From positions 1 to 64,000 of the forward strand of contig JAJCZM010000058.1 of NCBI GenBank assembly GCA_029262375.1: DNA of 64,000 nt, given 5' to 3'. Positions 9,313 through 17,576 of the stretch are shown here, in pieces. Both the position numbers and the translations under genes were made by a program. The DNA is from Deltaproteobacteria bacterium (lineage in GTDB: Bacteria > Desulfobacterota > Binatia > UBA1149 > SPBQ01). Below the pieces are notes generated by a model. That model made no database searches and was not told the origin of the DNA. It saw nothing but the letters and a program-made list of their open reading frames with translations. Each line of letters starts with the position of its first letter. Position 1 is the first letter of the stretch.

Positions 9313-9636
9313 CTACGCGGCTTTCACGCTGACGTTGAGCTTGAGACCTGCCTCAACGACCTGTCCCTGCAGCGCGAGCGCCACAAAACTCTCTGGTGAG
9401 TAGCCGAGGATCTTCGCGAAGCGTGCGGCACGTGCGGCGCCGACAACCTTACGGCCTTTCTCAATGTCGCACATGTGAGATCGAGAGACTCCGAGCGTTG
9501 CAGCAAAATCCACCTGGGTCGCCCCCTCCGCCTCACGGATCGCGGCGAGCAGTCCGCCGAACGTGAGCGGACCTCCGGACAGCTTTTCCAGGAATCGTTT
9601 GGTGTCCCTGGTCCTCGAGTTGGATCTAGTACTCAT
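9313..9636 (-). CDS. higA: HigA-like XRE antitoxin
   Basis: 107 aa; the start at 9636 follows GGAGGTGAACAAGC. The centre has an XRE helix-turn-helix (TQVDFAATLGVSRSHMCDIE, about residues 40-60). The gene overlaps the end of the upstream toxin frame by 11 bp, the usual toxin-first order of higBA/relE-type modules. The product would bind and neutralise the toxin and repress the operon. Because the toxin gene here is frameshifted, the antitoxin may be an orphan. Confidence 0.8.
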   Translation of the reverse strand: MSTRSNSRTRDTKRFLEKLSGGPLTFGGLLAAIREAEGATQVDFAATLGVSRSHMCDIEKGRKVVGAARAARFAKILGYSPESFVALALQGQVVEAGLKLNVSVKAA

Positions 9637-9908
9637 GCTTGTTCACCTCCTCGATGCTTACGAATTCGAGTGCCCCGTCGTGCCTAACGACATAGATGGC
9701 TCGGTAGGTACGACTCAGCCGAATAGACCGTTGACCTTTCCTCTGACCCTTCAGTGGCTCGTCGTGAAAACCAGGTTGTTTTCTTGTCGTCTCCAATCCG
9801 CTCGTCTCGAGCCAGTCCAACCCAATAGAGCAGCTTCGTTGCAACGTGCGCAGGAGCCGACCTCAGATTCTTTTGGGCACGACGACTGAGGACGACTTCC
9901 TTAATCAT
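9626..9908 (-). pseudogene. higB: HigB/RelE-family toxin, frameshifted
   Basis: The ATG at 9908 begins MIKEVVLSRRAQKNLRSAPA and continues to KLLYWVGL in one frame. The rest of the toxin (ETTRKQPGFHDEPLKG, then RSIRLSRTYRAIYVVRH and SIEEVNKHEY) is in the frame one base further downstream. The two frames together give a full-length toxin of about 93 residues. The crossing point is near 9836-9850 and one extra base explains it. The downstream half has no start of its own behind a ribosome binding site. A sequencing error would look the same. Confidence 0.75.
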
Positions 9909-10017
9909 GCAAGACCACTGTACACCTAAGGGGTGTACAGCTCAACCGCTAAGGGCAGATTCCAACCAAAACTAGCGTTGGCGTATGAATCGAACTTGGC
10001 ACGGACGGCCCCCTTAA

Positions 10018-10068
10018 GGACCGGTCATCATCCGACTCTGCCAACGGCCCGCTCAACGGGACAACCCC
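10018..10068 (-). mobile_element. Solo end of an IS6-family element
   Basis: The minus strand from 10068 reads GGGGTTGTCCCGTTGAGCGG and continues to an ATG ACC at 10028. It matches the right end of the complete IS at 13586-14378: 35 of 46 positions agree by hand alignment. The distance from the outer end to the transposase ATG is 40 bp in both. No transposase body follows. It is a remnant of a related IS that inserted here or recombined away. Confidence 0.6.
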
Positions 10069-10289
10069 CTCGCGTCGCTCTCGCGGCTCGCTGGGAATGG
10101 CTCACCGTAGACTCGCTCGAAAAGGCGCAGCTTGCGCTCCGCAGCATCCAAGTGTGCCGGTAACGAGGCCAGGATCATCCGCCTCGCGGCCGAGAACATG
10201 TCTGCTCCCATCCGCATACGCTCGGCTCCCGACAGCGCCATGAGCCGCTCACGAACCAGCGTTTCAATCTCTGGAGTGGTATCCGTCAT
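10053..10289 (-). CDS. Small partner of nucleotidyltransferase (78 aa), C-terminus supplied by IS remnant
   Basis: The start is the ATG at 10289 inside the TGATG overlap with the upstream nucleotidyltransferase stop; GAGGA lies 9 nt before it. The sequence (TPEIETLVRERLMALSGAER, MFSAARRMILASLP, KLRLFERVYGEPFP) is all helical. I recall it as a small protein often encoded next to nucleotidyltransferase-fold genes. The last residues (GLSR) and the TGA lie within the IS end at 10018-10068, so the native C-terminus was probably replaced. A two-component, toxin-antitoxin-like role is inferred only from the overlap. Confidence 0.65.
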   Translation of the reverse strand: MTDTTPEIETLVRERLMALSGAERMRMGADMFSAARRMILASLPAHLDAAERKLRLFERVYGEPFPASRESDARGLSR

Positions 10290-10744
10290 CACCGACATTC
10301 CTCGAGCAGGCCGCTGAGGCCAAGCTCGCCCGTCCAACGCGCTACGTATTGTTCGTCGCAACCTGCCGCAAGCAGGTTCCGGACGTCACCCAACTGGAGC
10401 TCGCTGCGGCTATCACGCGCCCAATCGAGCTTCGATATGATCAAGTCCTCTTCGCTGACGATGAAGTCGACCTTGATGACACTCTCCTGATGAATCAGGT
10501 TGAACATCCCGCGTCTGGCAATTGCACCCTCTACCGCGTCTGACGAAACATAGTAGTCGGGGTGGAACGCCTCGACGATCGTATCCTTCGCGCGCGGTTC
10601 CAAGGCAACAACGATGTCGATGTCGCGCGTCATGCGCGGCTGCGCATAATAGTTCATCGCCATCGATCCCGTTAGCATGAATTGAACTCCGACCCGATCG
10701 AGACGCTCGGACACATCGCGGACGATATCTAGCTCGTTTTTCAT
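10289..10744 (-). CDS. Nucleotidyltransferase-fold protein (AbiEii/DUF6036-like)
   Basis: 151 aa from the ATG at 10744 (a GTG lies one codon earlier). The minimal nucleotidyltransferase signature is present: GS at residues 26-27 and DID at 41-43 (TGSMAMNYYAQPRMTRDIDI), followed by a third acidic strand (IKVDFIV). Such proteins transfer a nucleotide to protein or RNA; several are toxins of abortive-infection or toxin-antitoxin pairs. The stop overlaps the start of the 78-aa partner, so the two are translationally coupled. The neighbouring HigBA relic and IS debris fit a defence or mobile context. The substrate cannot be told. Confidence 0.75.
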   Translation of the reverse strand: MKNELDIVRDVSERLDRVGVQFMLTGSMAMNYYAQPRMTRDIDIVVALEPRAKDTIVEAFHPDYYVSSDAVEGAIARRGMFNLIHQESVIKVDFIVSEEDLIISKLDWARDSRSELQLGDVRNLLAAGCDEQYVARWTGELGLSGLLEECR

Positions 10745-10859
10745 CACCCAGACGGCGCGTCATCAGTACGCCATACCCAGAGTAAGGGAGTGCGACGATT
10801 TCGCCAGGCGTGCTGGGGTCTTTCGCACCGAATGCTCCTTGGCAGTCTGGTGTCGCGCT

Positions 10860-11045
10860 GCGGAGAAAACTGTCCCTGTTTGGCCCCGGCAAGTCGCTGG
10901 GCGCCTGAATGATTTCCCTGTTCCGTGTTGCAGGGAAACTCAGAGAATACGGCAGTGAAATTGGATCGTTAGCGGGGCGTCCAGGACGAGAACGACGCAG
11001 ATCCGGGAGATTTCCCTGTGTTTTCCCGCAGAACAGGGAAATCCA
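10860..11045. repeat. Cluster of CCCTGT hairpins next to the second transposon end
   Basis: Two close inverted repeats share one core. TTTCCCTG pairs with CAGGGAAA around 10913-10938, and ATTTCCCTGT pairs with ACAGGGAAAT around 11010-11042. A further unpaired CCCTGT lies near 10874. No credible gene covers the region. The arrangement resembles palindromic sub-terminal DNA often seen beside integrase-type elements. The nearby copy of the transposon end (11086-11199) supports this origin. Confidence 0.5.
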
Positions 11046-11085
11046 GATGGAGACACATTCGCTCCGGACTCGCCCCACATCGAGT

Positions 11086-11199
11086 GGCAGCTTATAAGCC
11101 GACGGCGCACCTGACGATAGGCCCGTGGTCGGCAGCCACCGGGCTTCACAAGCTACCTGAGTAGCTCACTTTTCGTTCGGCCGAATTCTGGAACAAGAC
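11086..11199 (-). repeat. Transposon-end repeat, copy 2
   Basis: A diverged second copy of the segment at 174-294 in the same orientation, from the outer end (GTCTTGTTCC on the minus strand) to the ATG TGG of the transposase start. After ATG TGG the transposase code is absent and the hairpin cluster begins, so only the end of the element is left. The two copies bracket about 10.8 kb containing the Cys-rich triplet. Confidence 0.6.
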
Positions 11200-11309
11200 A
11201 CCGGCGGATGGGAACCAGCCGATTCGCGGACGTACTCGTCCGGCAACCATCAAGTTGACAGCGCCAATTCGAGCGCACGATCGATGCGCGCGGTCTGCGT
11301 CACGCGCCC

Positions 11310-12413
11310 TTAGCCGCGTCCACGAAACGGTCGCGTGACCGTATTCTTGACCATCTCGCCGGCAACCGATGGTAGGATGCGCGGATTGAAGAGAATGTTC
11401 GTCGTCAGGTTACACTCGTGGGTGCATTTACAACGCTTGTCGATGATGTCGAAGCGCATGCGCTCGGCGGTCTCTCCCAGCCATACCCGTTGAAAATCCA
11501 GTTCGTTGTCTCGCAAGCTGCCGAGGTCTTCGCCGAGGATCTCGCAGGGCCTGACCACGCCGCGTTCGGAGATTACCACCGAGAGGCGCGAGGCGTAACA
11601 CGGTAGTTCGAAGTCTCCGCCCCGCGCGATCCGATCGACGATGCCGTGCATGACCACATCCTTGGCCTGGATCACGGCGCCCACGAGGCCGCGGAATCCA
11701 AGCACCCGTCCCTGGCGCACGGCGTTTTCCAGATACGCCGTCGCCTCGCTGTAGACGTTCGGTTCGAACACTGCGGTTGCAGGGTCTTCGGGCTCGCCAC
11801 GTGTACGGCCGATCACGATCGAGTCGAAAGCATGTTCGTCGAGAAGAAAGTCGACGGACTCGCGCCACTGGTGCTGATTGTCCGCGCTTAGCGGAAAAAT
11901 GGCACCCACTCCGAAGTTCTTGAAGCGAGCACGAAGTGGCGCGAGCGCTGCGTAGGTGCGGCGCCAGTGTTCGAACGCGCCTTCGCAGCGCGCGATGCCG
12001 TCATGAACGTCCTCTAGTCCGAGAAGTGAAAGGTCGAGATTCAGATACAGGTCCGGATGTCGCGTGCAGATCGTTTCGACCAGTTCTAGCGTCGCGTCCG
12101 TGTACCAACCGTTGGAAGGGATCGTAACGTGCTCGATCTCGTTCTGTTCGACGAACACGGAGACGACATCCGCAAGATCCTTGCGAATGACGGGCTCGCC
12201 ACCGCCGATGAGAAGCCATGGAAATGGGGCCATGGTCGATGAGATCGTACGGAGTTCGTCCAGCGTGAGCTCTTGATGAACGTCGGCAGTCGCGATCGGC
12301 TCCCAATAGAAACACATTTTGCAGCGTAAGTTGCAGCGCGCCGTGACGAAGAGGATCACCTGGACCGGTTGGTCCTTGCGAATCATGCGGGATGCGATGC
12401 GGCCGAGATTCAC
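11310..12413 (-). CDS. Radical SAM protein with C-terminal extra Cys cluster (SPASM-like)
   Basis: 367 aa. The start is taken as the GTG at 12413, which overlaps the TGA of the upstream glycosyltransferase and has AGGAG 5 nt before it. The 4Fe-4S radical SAM motif CNLRCKMC is at residues 27-34 and is followed by the GGGEP glycine-rich SAM loop. Further cysteines near the C-terminus (CYASR, RPCEIL, CKCTHEC at about 328-334) suggest a SPASM/twitch-type auxiliary cluster. Relatives modify peptides, sugars or lipid-linked intermediates. Coupling to a GT2 enzyme suggests work on a glycoconjugate. The substrate is unknown. Confidence 0.75.
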   Translation of the reverse strand: MNLGRIASRMIRKDQPVQVILFVTARCNLRCKMCFYWEPIATADVHQELTLDELRTISSTMAPFPWLLIGGGEPVIRKDLADVVSVFVEQNEIEHVTIPSNGWYTDATLELVETICTRHPDLYLNLDLSLLGLEDVHDGIARCEGAFEHWRRTYAALAPLRARFKNFGVGAIFPLSADNQHQWRESVDFLLDEHAFDSIVIGRTRGEPEDPATAVFEPNVYSEATAYLENAVRQGRVLGFRGLVGAVIQAKDVVMHGIVDRIARGGDFELPCYASRLSVVISERGVVRPCEILGEDLGSLRDNELDFQRVWLGETAERMRFDIIDKRCKCTHECNLTTNILFNPRILPSVAGEMVKNTVTRPFRGRG

Positions 12414-13456
12414 GCGCTCTCCTGAACCGGCGAGACCGCGTTGCGCCTGTGATCCACCCATGCAGCGACGATGGCCGCTCCGCCGATGAGCAGCTCGATG
12501 CCATACAGCACCGCCGACCGAAGCATCGCCGCGAGACCGAGCCGCTCGGTCAGCAGACGATAGAACGTCCGGTTTAGGTAAGCATGCAAGGCCGCGAGGG
12601 TGAGCAGTGAGGACGCTACGAGCGCGGATCCGGTCAGCAATGCCGTCGGCACGAGAAATGCGAGAGCGTAGGCGCTTGCGAGACTCAACAGTCGAGCCAG
12701 CCCGTGATGGTTGCGCTCGCGACTGCGCAACTCGGCGCCGATACCCGCGCCGCGCGCCCAGACCTGGCGCCCCAACCAGTAGGACTTCTTCCAATCGTCA
12801 CGCAGCAATCCTGCGAGCGTGAACTCCTTCATGTGCTCGAACTCGATGTCATGGTCGAACACAATCCGTTCTCCTCCTGCTGCCATCACCATAGCTAGTT
12901 CGGTGTCCTCTGCTGCCGGCCAGCGTGTGTCGAACCCACCGTAGCGCATGAGGACCTCACGCGGGATCGCCGCCAGAGCACTATTGAGCGTAGTCGCCCA
13001 GTCGCCGAGCGGAGCGTTCATATCCACAGAGTATAGGTTTTTGTGCTGAGAGACCCAACGGTCGGCCGGACATTCCGCCGAGTAGACACCGCAGACGACC
13101 GTCGGGGGGCGATCCTGGCTGAACCACTCGTACAGCCGCGCGAATGTGTCAGTCGGAACCGATACATCCGCGTCGACGAACACGGTAACGGTAGCGACAG
13201 CTGCAGCAGCTCCCGTGTTGCGGGCCCCACTCGCGCCCTGATTGGATGAATGACGCATGACCTCGACGGCCGCCGCCTCTGCGATTTGCGACGTGGTATC
13301 GGTGGACGCGTCATCGACGACGATGATCTCTCTCGGTGGCGGTTCGCAGGCAGCCAGTGCGCGCAGCGAACCTGCAAGGGTTCCCGCGGCGTTGTATGCC
13401 GGAATCACGACCGAGAACGTCGGTCTCTTGGCTTGCTCATCTGAGTAACTGCTCAC
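12410..13456 (-). CDS. Family 2 glycosyltransferase with C-terminal membrane segment(s)
   Basis: 348 aa from the GTG at 13456 (GGGAG 4 nt upstream); the frame is open further 5' but without a ribosome binding site I would trust. The GT-A fold is clear: FSVVIPAYNA at about 15-24, IIVVDDAST at about 45-53, the metal-binding DAD at 95-97, and a later AEDTEL acceptor-site motif. One or two hydrophobic helices lie near residues 245-285, with another near the end (GIELLIGGAAIVAAWV). It transfers a sugar from a nucleotide sugar, probably at the inner membrane face. The overlap with the radical SAM gene indicates one transcript. An IS sits about 130 bp upstream and may have displaced the native promoter. 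Confidence 0.8.
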   Translation of the reverse strand: MSSYSDEQAKRPTFSVVIPAYNAAGTLAGSLRALAACEPPPREIIVVDDASTDTTSQIAEAAAVEVMRHSSNQGASGARNTGAAAAVATVTVFVDADVSVPTDTFARLYEWFSQDRPPTVVCGVYSAECPADRWVSQHKNLYSVDMNAPLGDWATTLNSALAAIPREVLMRYGGFDTRWPAAEDTELAMVMAAGGERIVFDHDIEFEHMKEFTLAGLLRDDWKKSYWLGRQVWARGAGIGAELRSRERNHHGLARLLSLASAYALAFLVPTALLTGSALVASSLLTLAALHAYLNRTFYRLLTERLGLAAMLRSAVLYGIELLIGGAAIVAAWVDHRRNAVSPVQESA

Positions 13457-13585
13457 ACCGCTCCCGTACCATATGTGTACGAAAACACGCTCGCTGATGC
13501 ACATCCGAAGAAATGGAGTCGTTCGAGCGGCGTTGGTGTACGAATCGGAATCTCCACCGGGTACGCGCCCCCAAAGACAAGGCAC

Positions 13586-14378
13586 GGCATCGTCAAGTTA
13601 TCTCTCGAAGCTCAAGCGAACACCTCGTGCCGCCGCGATTTAGGCCGATACGACCTCATGCCACTGGACGAACGCGTGCTGTCGAAACAGGCGGTGATTC
13701 ACCGCTCGTAACAAATGTCGGCCGACACGGAACAGATTCTGAACCAGCCCGTGAACCACCAAGAACCGCTGCGCTTGCCCCGCCGAGTTGAAGCGCTGCA
13801 TCTGCCGTTCTCGTCGCCGAGTCGGTTGGTGAGAAACCTCGGCCCGGTTGTTCGCGTACTGTGTCGTATCGTGCGGCACCGAAGGCATCACGCGGCGATG
13901 CGCGGCCAAATAGCTCCTCAGTTTATCGGTCACTACACGCATCGGCTCACAGCCTTGACCTTTGAGCAGCTTGCGAAAGAACTTCTCGGCCGCTCGGCGA
14001 TTACGCCGTGACGGAACAAGGATATCGATCAGATCGCCATCCTGGTCGACGGCTCTCCATAGATACTGCCGCTGACCTCGAATCGTGACGAACACCTCGT
14101 CGAGGTGCCATGTGTCTCCGAGCGGGCCTCTGCGTCGCTTCAGCTTCGCCGCGTAATCCGGACCGAACTTCATGCACCATTGGCGAATCGCTTCGTACGA
14201 TACTTCCACTCCGCGTTGCGCGAGAAGATCTTCGACATCACGGAAGCTCAGCGAGAAGCGATGGTAAAGCCATACGGCGTGTCCGATGATCTCCCGTGGA
14301 AATCTATGTCCTTTGTATACCTGAGAAGAATTGGTCATCGCCCTACTCTGCCAAGCGGTCGTTCAACTTGACAACACC
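13586..14378 (-). mobile_element. IS6-family insertion sequence, complete (793 bp)
   Basis: One intact transposase frame lies between inverted ends. The left end (13586) reads GGCATCGTCAAGTT and the right end, on the minus strand from 14378, reads GGTGTTGTCAAGTT: 11 of 14 positions match. The length is typical of IS6 elements. The flanking octamers (caaggcac and atcgacac) do not match, so no clear 8-bp target duplication remains, as expected after replicative cointegrate recombination. The element separates the GT2/radical SAM pair from the channel gene. Confidence 0.8.
13640..14338 (-). CDS. IS6-family DDE transposase
   Basis: 232 aa, full length for the family. The N-terminal helix-turn-helix region (FRDVEDLLAQRGVEVSYEAI) is followed by the DDE catalytic core: D80 in WHLDEVFV, D138 in VVTDKL and E167 in NNRAEVSH, with the downstream RRRERQM basic stretch. 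All catalytic residues are present and the frame is intact, so it may be active. A solo end related to this IS is found at 10018-10068. Confidence 0.9.
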   Translation of the reverse strand: MTNSSQVYKGHRFPREIIGHAVWLYHRFSLSFRDVEDLLAQRGVEVSYEAIRQWCMKFGPDYAAKLKRRRGPLGDTWHLDEVFVTIRGQRQYLWRAVDQDGDLIDILVPSRRNRRAAEKFFRKLLKGQGCEPMRVVTDKLRSYLAAHRRVMPSVPHDTTQYANNRAEVSHQPTRRRERQMQRFNSAGQAQRFLVVHGLVQNLFRVGRHLLRAVNHRLFRQHAFVQWHEVVSA

Positions 14379-14472
14379 ATCGACACGCTTGAGTTTGATG
14401 AAATCGTCAGCACTCCGGCCTGGCCGACGCCGAGCAGGCAGGCCTGCCGCACGCATGCCAAGGAGAATGACT

Positions 14473-15816
14473 GTGAAACGTATTGTGTACGACTGCTCGA
14501 TCGCCTTGGTGGCGCTGCTCTCTATTACCGCACTCGCCTCGGCCGATGCGGCCGGTTCCCCGTCAACGACCGGCAATCCTCAGATCCCGGTCGCCAGCCT
14601 CACCCTCCTGGTCAAGCCGTTGACCCTCGACGAACTCAAGGTCGAAGCCGACGCGTGGCAGGCGCTGATACACTCGAAGGCGACCGAGATCGCCGCAGCG
14701 GAGATCGAAGCACAGCCGAGCGCACGTACGGTCGAGCCCGTGAATGGGGACGAGCCCGAAGAGGCGAGCGCGGCCGAAGTCGAAGCCCAATCCAACGAGA
14801 AGGTTCAAGCGTTGACCAGCCTTACGTCGCTGCGCTCACAGCGCACCGCTCTCATCGATCGCGCGCGTGTCGTCCTCAAATCCATTGAACGAAAGGGCGG
14901 GGAGATTGAGCCGTACGAGAAATACATCGCCGCCGTATCAGGCATCAAGGTCGACGTAACCGACGCCGCGGCAACCTGGGTGATCGCAACGAGCTGGCTG
15001 ACATCTGAAGAAGGGGGAATCCGCTGGGGCTTCAACCTCGCCAAGTTCACGATCACGATCATCGTCTTCATGGGTCTGGGAAGGCTGAGCGCTAGCATGA
15101 TGTCTCGCGCAGTCCGCCGCGCACGTCTGTCAGATCTCATGCGTGACTTCGTAGTCACCGGAGTGCAACGCACCATACTGGCGTTGGGGCTGCTGATGGC
15201 CCTGTCATCCCTAGAAGTGAATGTTGGACCGGTCCTGGCAGTGTTGGGTGCCGCCGGTTTCGTTGTCGCGTTCGCGCTGCAGAGCACGCTCGGCAACTTC
15301 GCCAGCGGCATCATGATTCTCATCTATCGTCCGTTCGATGTCGGCGACGTAATCGATGCCGGCGGCGTCATGGGCAAAGTCGCGTCCATGAATCTGGTGT
15401 CGACAACGTTGGTCTCACCCGACAATAGAGTGGTCATCGTTCCGAACAACGCGATTTGGGGCAACGTGATCACGAACGTGACTGGGAATGACACCAGACG
15501 GGTCGATCTCGTGTTTGGGATTGGCTACGGCGACGATATTGCGAAAGCGCACGCCGCTATCGAAGAGATCGTGAAGGCACACCCCATGGTGCTCGAGAAT
15601 CCACAGCCCGTCATCAAACTTCACGAGCTGGCCGATTCGTCGGTGAATTTTGTGTGCCGGCCCTGGGCGAAGACGACAGACTACTGGGACGTCTACTGGG
15701 ACCTCACACGCTCAGTAAAAGAGGGCTTCGACGAGCGCGGCATATCGATCCCGTTCCCGCAGCGAGACATACATGTCCATCACGAGTCCGCTCCGAGCGA
15801 CGACCCTGCTGCGTAG
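14473..15816 (+). CDS. MscS-family mechanosensitive ion channel with signal peptide
   Basis: 447 aa. I prefer the GTG at 14473 because AAGGAG lies 7 nt before it; the in-frame ATG at 14467 is only 1 nt from that site. A signal peptide (about 1-24) leads into a Glu/Ala-rich periplasmic helical stretch. A first membrane helix (FTITIIVFMGLG), a second (TILALGLLMAL) and the pore-lining TM3 (VLAVLGAAGFVVAFALQS) follow. The MscS beta domain (YRPFDVGDVIDAGGVMGKV, VPNNAIWGNVI) and the C-terminal alpha/beta domain complete it. It releases solutes on hypo-osmotic shock. It is convergent with the OmpA gene across a strong terminator. Confidence 0.9.
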   Translation: MKRIVYDCSIALVALLSITALASADAAGSPSTTGNPQIPVASLTLLVKPLTLDELKVEADAWQALIHSKATEIAAAEIEAQPSARTVEPVNGDEPEEASAAEVEAQSNEKVQALTSLTSLRSQRTALIDRARVVLKSIERKGGEIEPYEKYIAAVSGIKVDVTDAAATWVIATSWLTSEEGGIRWGFNLAKFTITIIVFMGLGRLSASMMSRAVRRARLSDLMRDFVVTGVQRTILALGLLMALSSLEVNVGPVLAVLGAAGFVVAFALQSTLGNFASGIMILIYRPFDVGDVIDAGGVMGKVASMNLVSTTLVSPDNRVVIVPNNAIWGNVITNVTGNDTRRVDLVFGIGYGDDIAKAHAAIEEIVKAHPMVLENPQPVIKLHELADSSVNFVCRPWAKTTDYWDVYWDLTRSVKEGFDERGISIPFPQRDIHVHHESAPSDDPAA

Positions 15817-15855
15817 GGGCTCCAATCGACGCTCCCCTGACCGCTTCGCGAAACG

Positions 15856-15893
15856 GCGCGATCTGCGTCGGTCCCGACCGACGCAGATCGCGC
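15856..15893. terminator. Bidirectional hairpin terminator between channel and OmpA genes
   Basis: A perfect 17-bp inverted repeat (GCGCGATCTGCGTCGGT at 15856-15872 against 15877-15893) with a 4-nt loop CCCG. It lies between two convergent genes, so it can end transcripts from both strands. Confidence 0.8.
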
Positions 15894-15924
15894 TGCGCTA
15901 GCGCGTCCAGCTCGTCTATCTTGC

Positions 15925-17331
15925 CTATCTCATTTTGCGCGCGCGGGCGCCGACGATCACCACGTCGATTCTGCGATTCTGAGCACGGCCGGACTCGGTT
16001 TCGTCGCTGGCAATCGGCCGGTCTTTGCCGAAGCCCGCTGCGCTGACGCGCGACTCTCGGAGCCCGACGTTCGCGATCAGATACTCGCGCACCGAGTCGG
16101 CGCGTTCCTGCGACAGCTTCATGTTGACAGCATCGCTTCCGACGGAGTCCGTGTGCCCCTCGATGACGATCGGCTGTACGGAGAATAGCTCTATGGCTTC
16201 TTGAACCTTCTTCAGCAGGGAAAAGTAACGGCTCTCGATGGCGGATTTCCCGGACGGGAAACTCAGCCCGACCAGGCGCAGGACAAGGTCATTGCCTTCG
16301 CGCACCACTCTGGCTTCTCCCGGACCGAACAAGTCTTCGACAGCAGCCAGCTGAGCCTCGAGGCGTTTGGTTTCCTCGACGATCGCGACGCTCCCGCCCA
16401 AGCGCGCGGCAAGCTTGGATGCTTCGCTGCGCAGTTCGGCGTTGTCGGCTCTCAGCGACTCGGCCATGGTAACCGCCGAATTGGTCACTCGTTCGGGGCC
16501 TGAGCTCATGTCGGTGGTGACGTCCAGCGCGCCGGCAATCCGTTTCAGCGGCTCTTCCCAGTTTAGAATCAGCTCTTCTCCGGAGATCTCGTCGTCGTCA
16601 ACTCGCCGCAGTTGTCGAGTCAGGGTCATCGAGTGCCGAGCCTCGTACTCGGCCTTTGCCGCAAGTGCGATGGCCGATTGGGTATTGTAGCGGTCCTTGT
16701 CCAGGTTCGATTCCGCTTCGGCAACGGCAAGTTTGGCCCTACCCAGGCTAATGGGTGCGTCGCGGTAGACCTTGTCTTCGTCGGCCTTCGCGATAAGCGC
16801 GCGTGCCTTGCCCACGATGGCTGTCTTGATGGCGGCCAGCTCCGCCGCCCCGTACGCCTTTGTCGCGTCGGCGCCCCTGCTGCTCGCGCTATTCACGTTA
16901 CCGTCCTCGAGCTTGCGGGCGGCGGAGCTGAACTGCCCCTCCGCCTCCCACCAGAGCTCCGGTTCGTACTTGGGAGCTTCGGCGGCCAGCGCCACATCCC
17001 GCGCCGTCAATGTCTTGGCAAAGTTGACCCGGCCGAGCCTACTCACGTCGATCGCGTCGTTGAGCGCTTTCGCGGCATCAGCAAGCTCGCCGCGCGCTCG
17101 ATCGGCGCGCCCTCGTTCATCGTACTCTTGGGCCTTGGCGTAGTACTTTTGTGCGGCCGCGTAGTTGTCGGGTGACAGTAGCGCCGCGCCAAGCTCGTCC
17201 GCCGTACTCATTAAGGCGTCCGTCGTCTCAAAGAGAGCTCCGCCGCTGCGTTGTGCGCTCACAGGCTCAACAGACAGAAGTACTGCCGTCGCGAATACCG
17301 CGCTGAGGGCGGCTTTCGTCCAAACGTTCAT
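15925..17331 (-). CDS. OmpA-family peptidoglycan-binding protein with helical N-domain
   Basis: 468 aa from the ATG at 17331 (GGAG before it). The signal peptide ends VSAQ near residue 27. Residues about 35-240 are Ala/Glu/Lys-rich helices with repeated YAKAQEYDERGRA-type segments, TPR-like or coiled coil. A further coiled coil (TKRLEAQLAAVEDLF) precedes the OmpA C-terminal domain: about residues 350-462, with VIEGHTDSVGSD, LSQERADSVREYL and GRAQNRRIDVVI. It anchors to peptidoglycan from the periplasm; the helical part probably binds a partner. There is no beta-barrel. The gene is alone on its strand between the terminator and the glutamate dehydrogenase promoter region. Confidence 0.85.
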   Translation of the reverse strand: MNVWTKAALSAVFATAVLLSVEPVSAQRSGGALFETTDALMSTADELGAALLSPDNYAAAQKYYAKAQEYDERGRADRARGELADAAKALNDAIDVSRLGRVNFAKTLTARDVALAAEAPKYEPELWWEAEGQFSSAARKLEDGNVNSASSRGADATKAYGAAELAAIKTAIVGKARALIAKADEDKVYRDAPISLGRAKLAVAEAESNLDKDRYNTQSAIALAAKAEYEARHSMTLTRQLRRVDDDEISGEELILNWEEPLKRIAGALDVTTDMSSGPERVTNSAVTMAESLRADNAELRSEASKLAARLGGSVAIVEETKRLEAQLAAVEDLFGPGEARVVREGNDLVLRLVGLSFPSGKSAIESRYFSLLKKVQEAIELFSVQPIVIEGHTDSVGSDAVNMKLSQERADSVREYLIANVGLRESRVSAAGFGKDRPIASDETESGRAQNRRIDVVIVGARARKMR

Positions 17332-17576
17332 TGATTGGTCTCCGGTTGTGGGTTCTCTATCTCGAGCAGGTGGCGTAGGCCGTAGGATGGGTGTTCAGGG
17401 GCTCGCAATTCCTGCTGTCAAGCTAGGGCGGAACCGCGGATTGTCAACTGCGCACACAGGCCGGTCGTGATCGAGTAACGTTAGCTACCCGGTCGCCCAC
17501 GCGGTAATGATTGAACGATCTTAGAGCGAAACGATACGGGTGAATCGTCGAGAAGCGATGGTTGACAGGAGGTCCG

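Noticed and set aside
9626-9908. Programmed +1 frameshift for the toxin
   Set aside because: No known slippery signal was seen; simple decay or a read error is more likely.
13578-14386. 8-bp target duplication of the IS6 element
   Set aside because: The flanking octamers differ at four of eight positions, so no duplication can be claimed.
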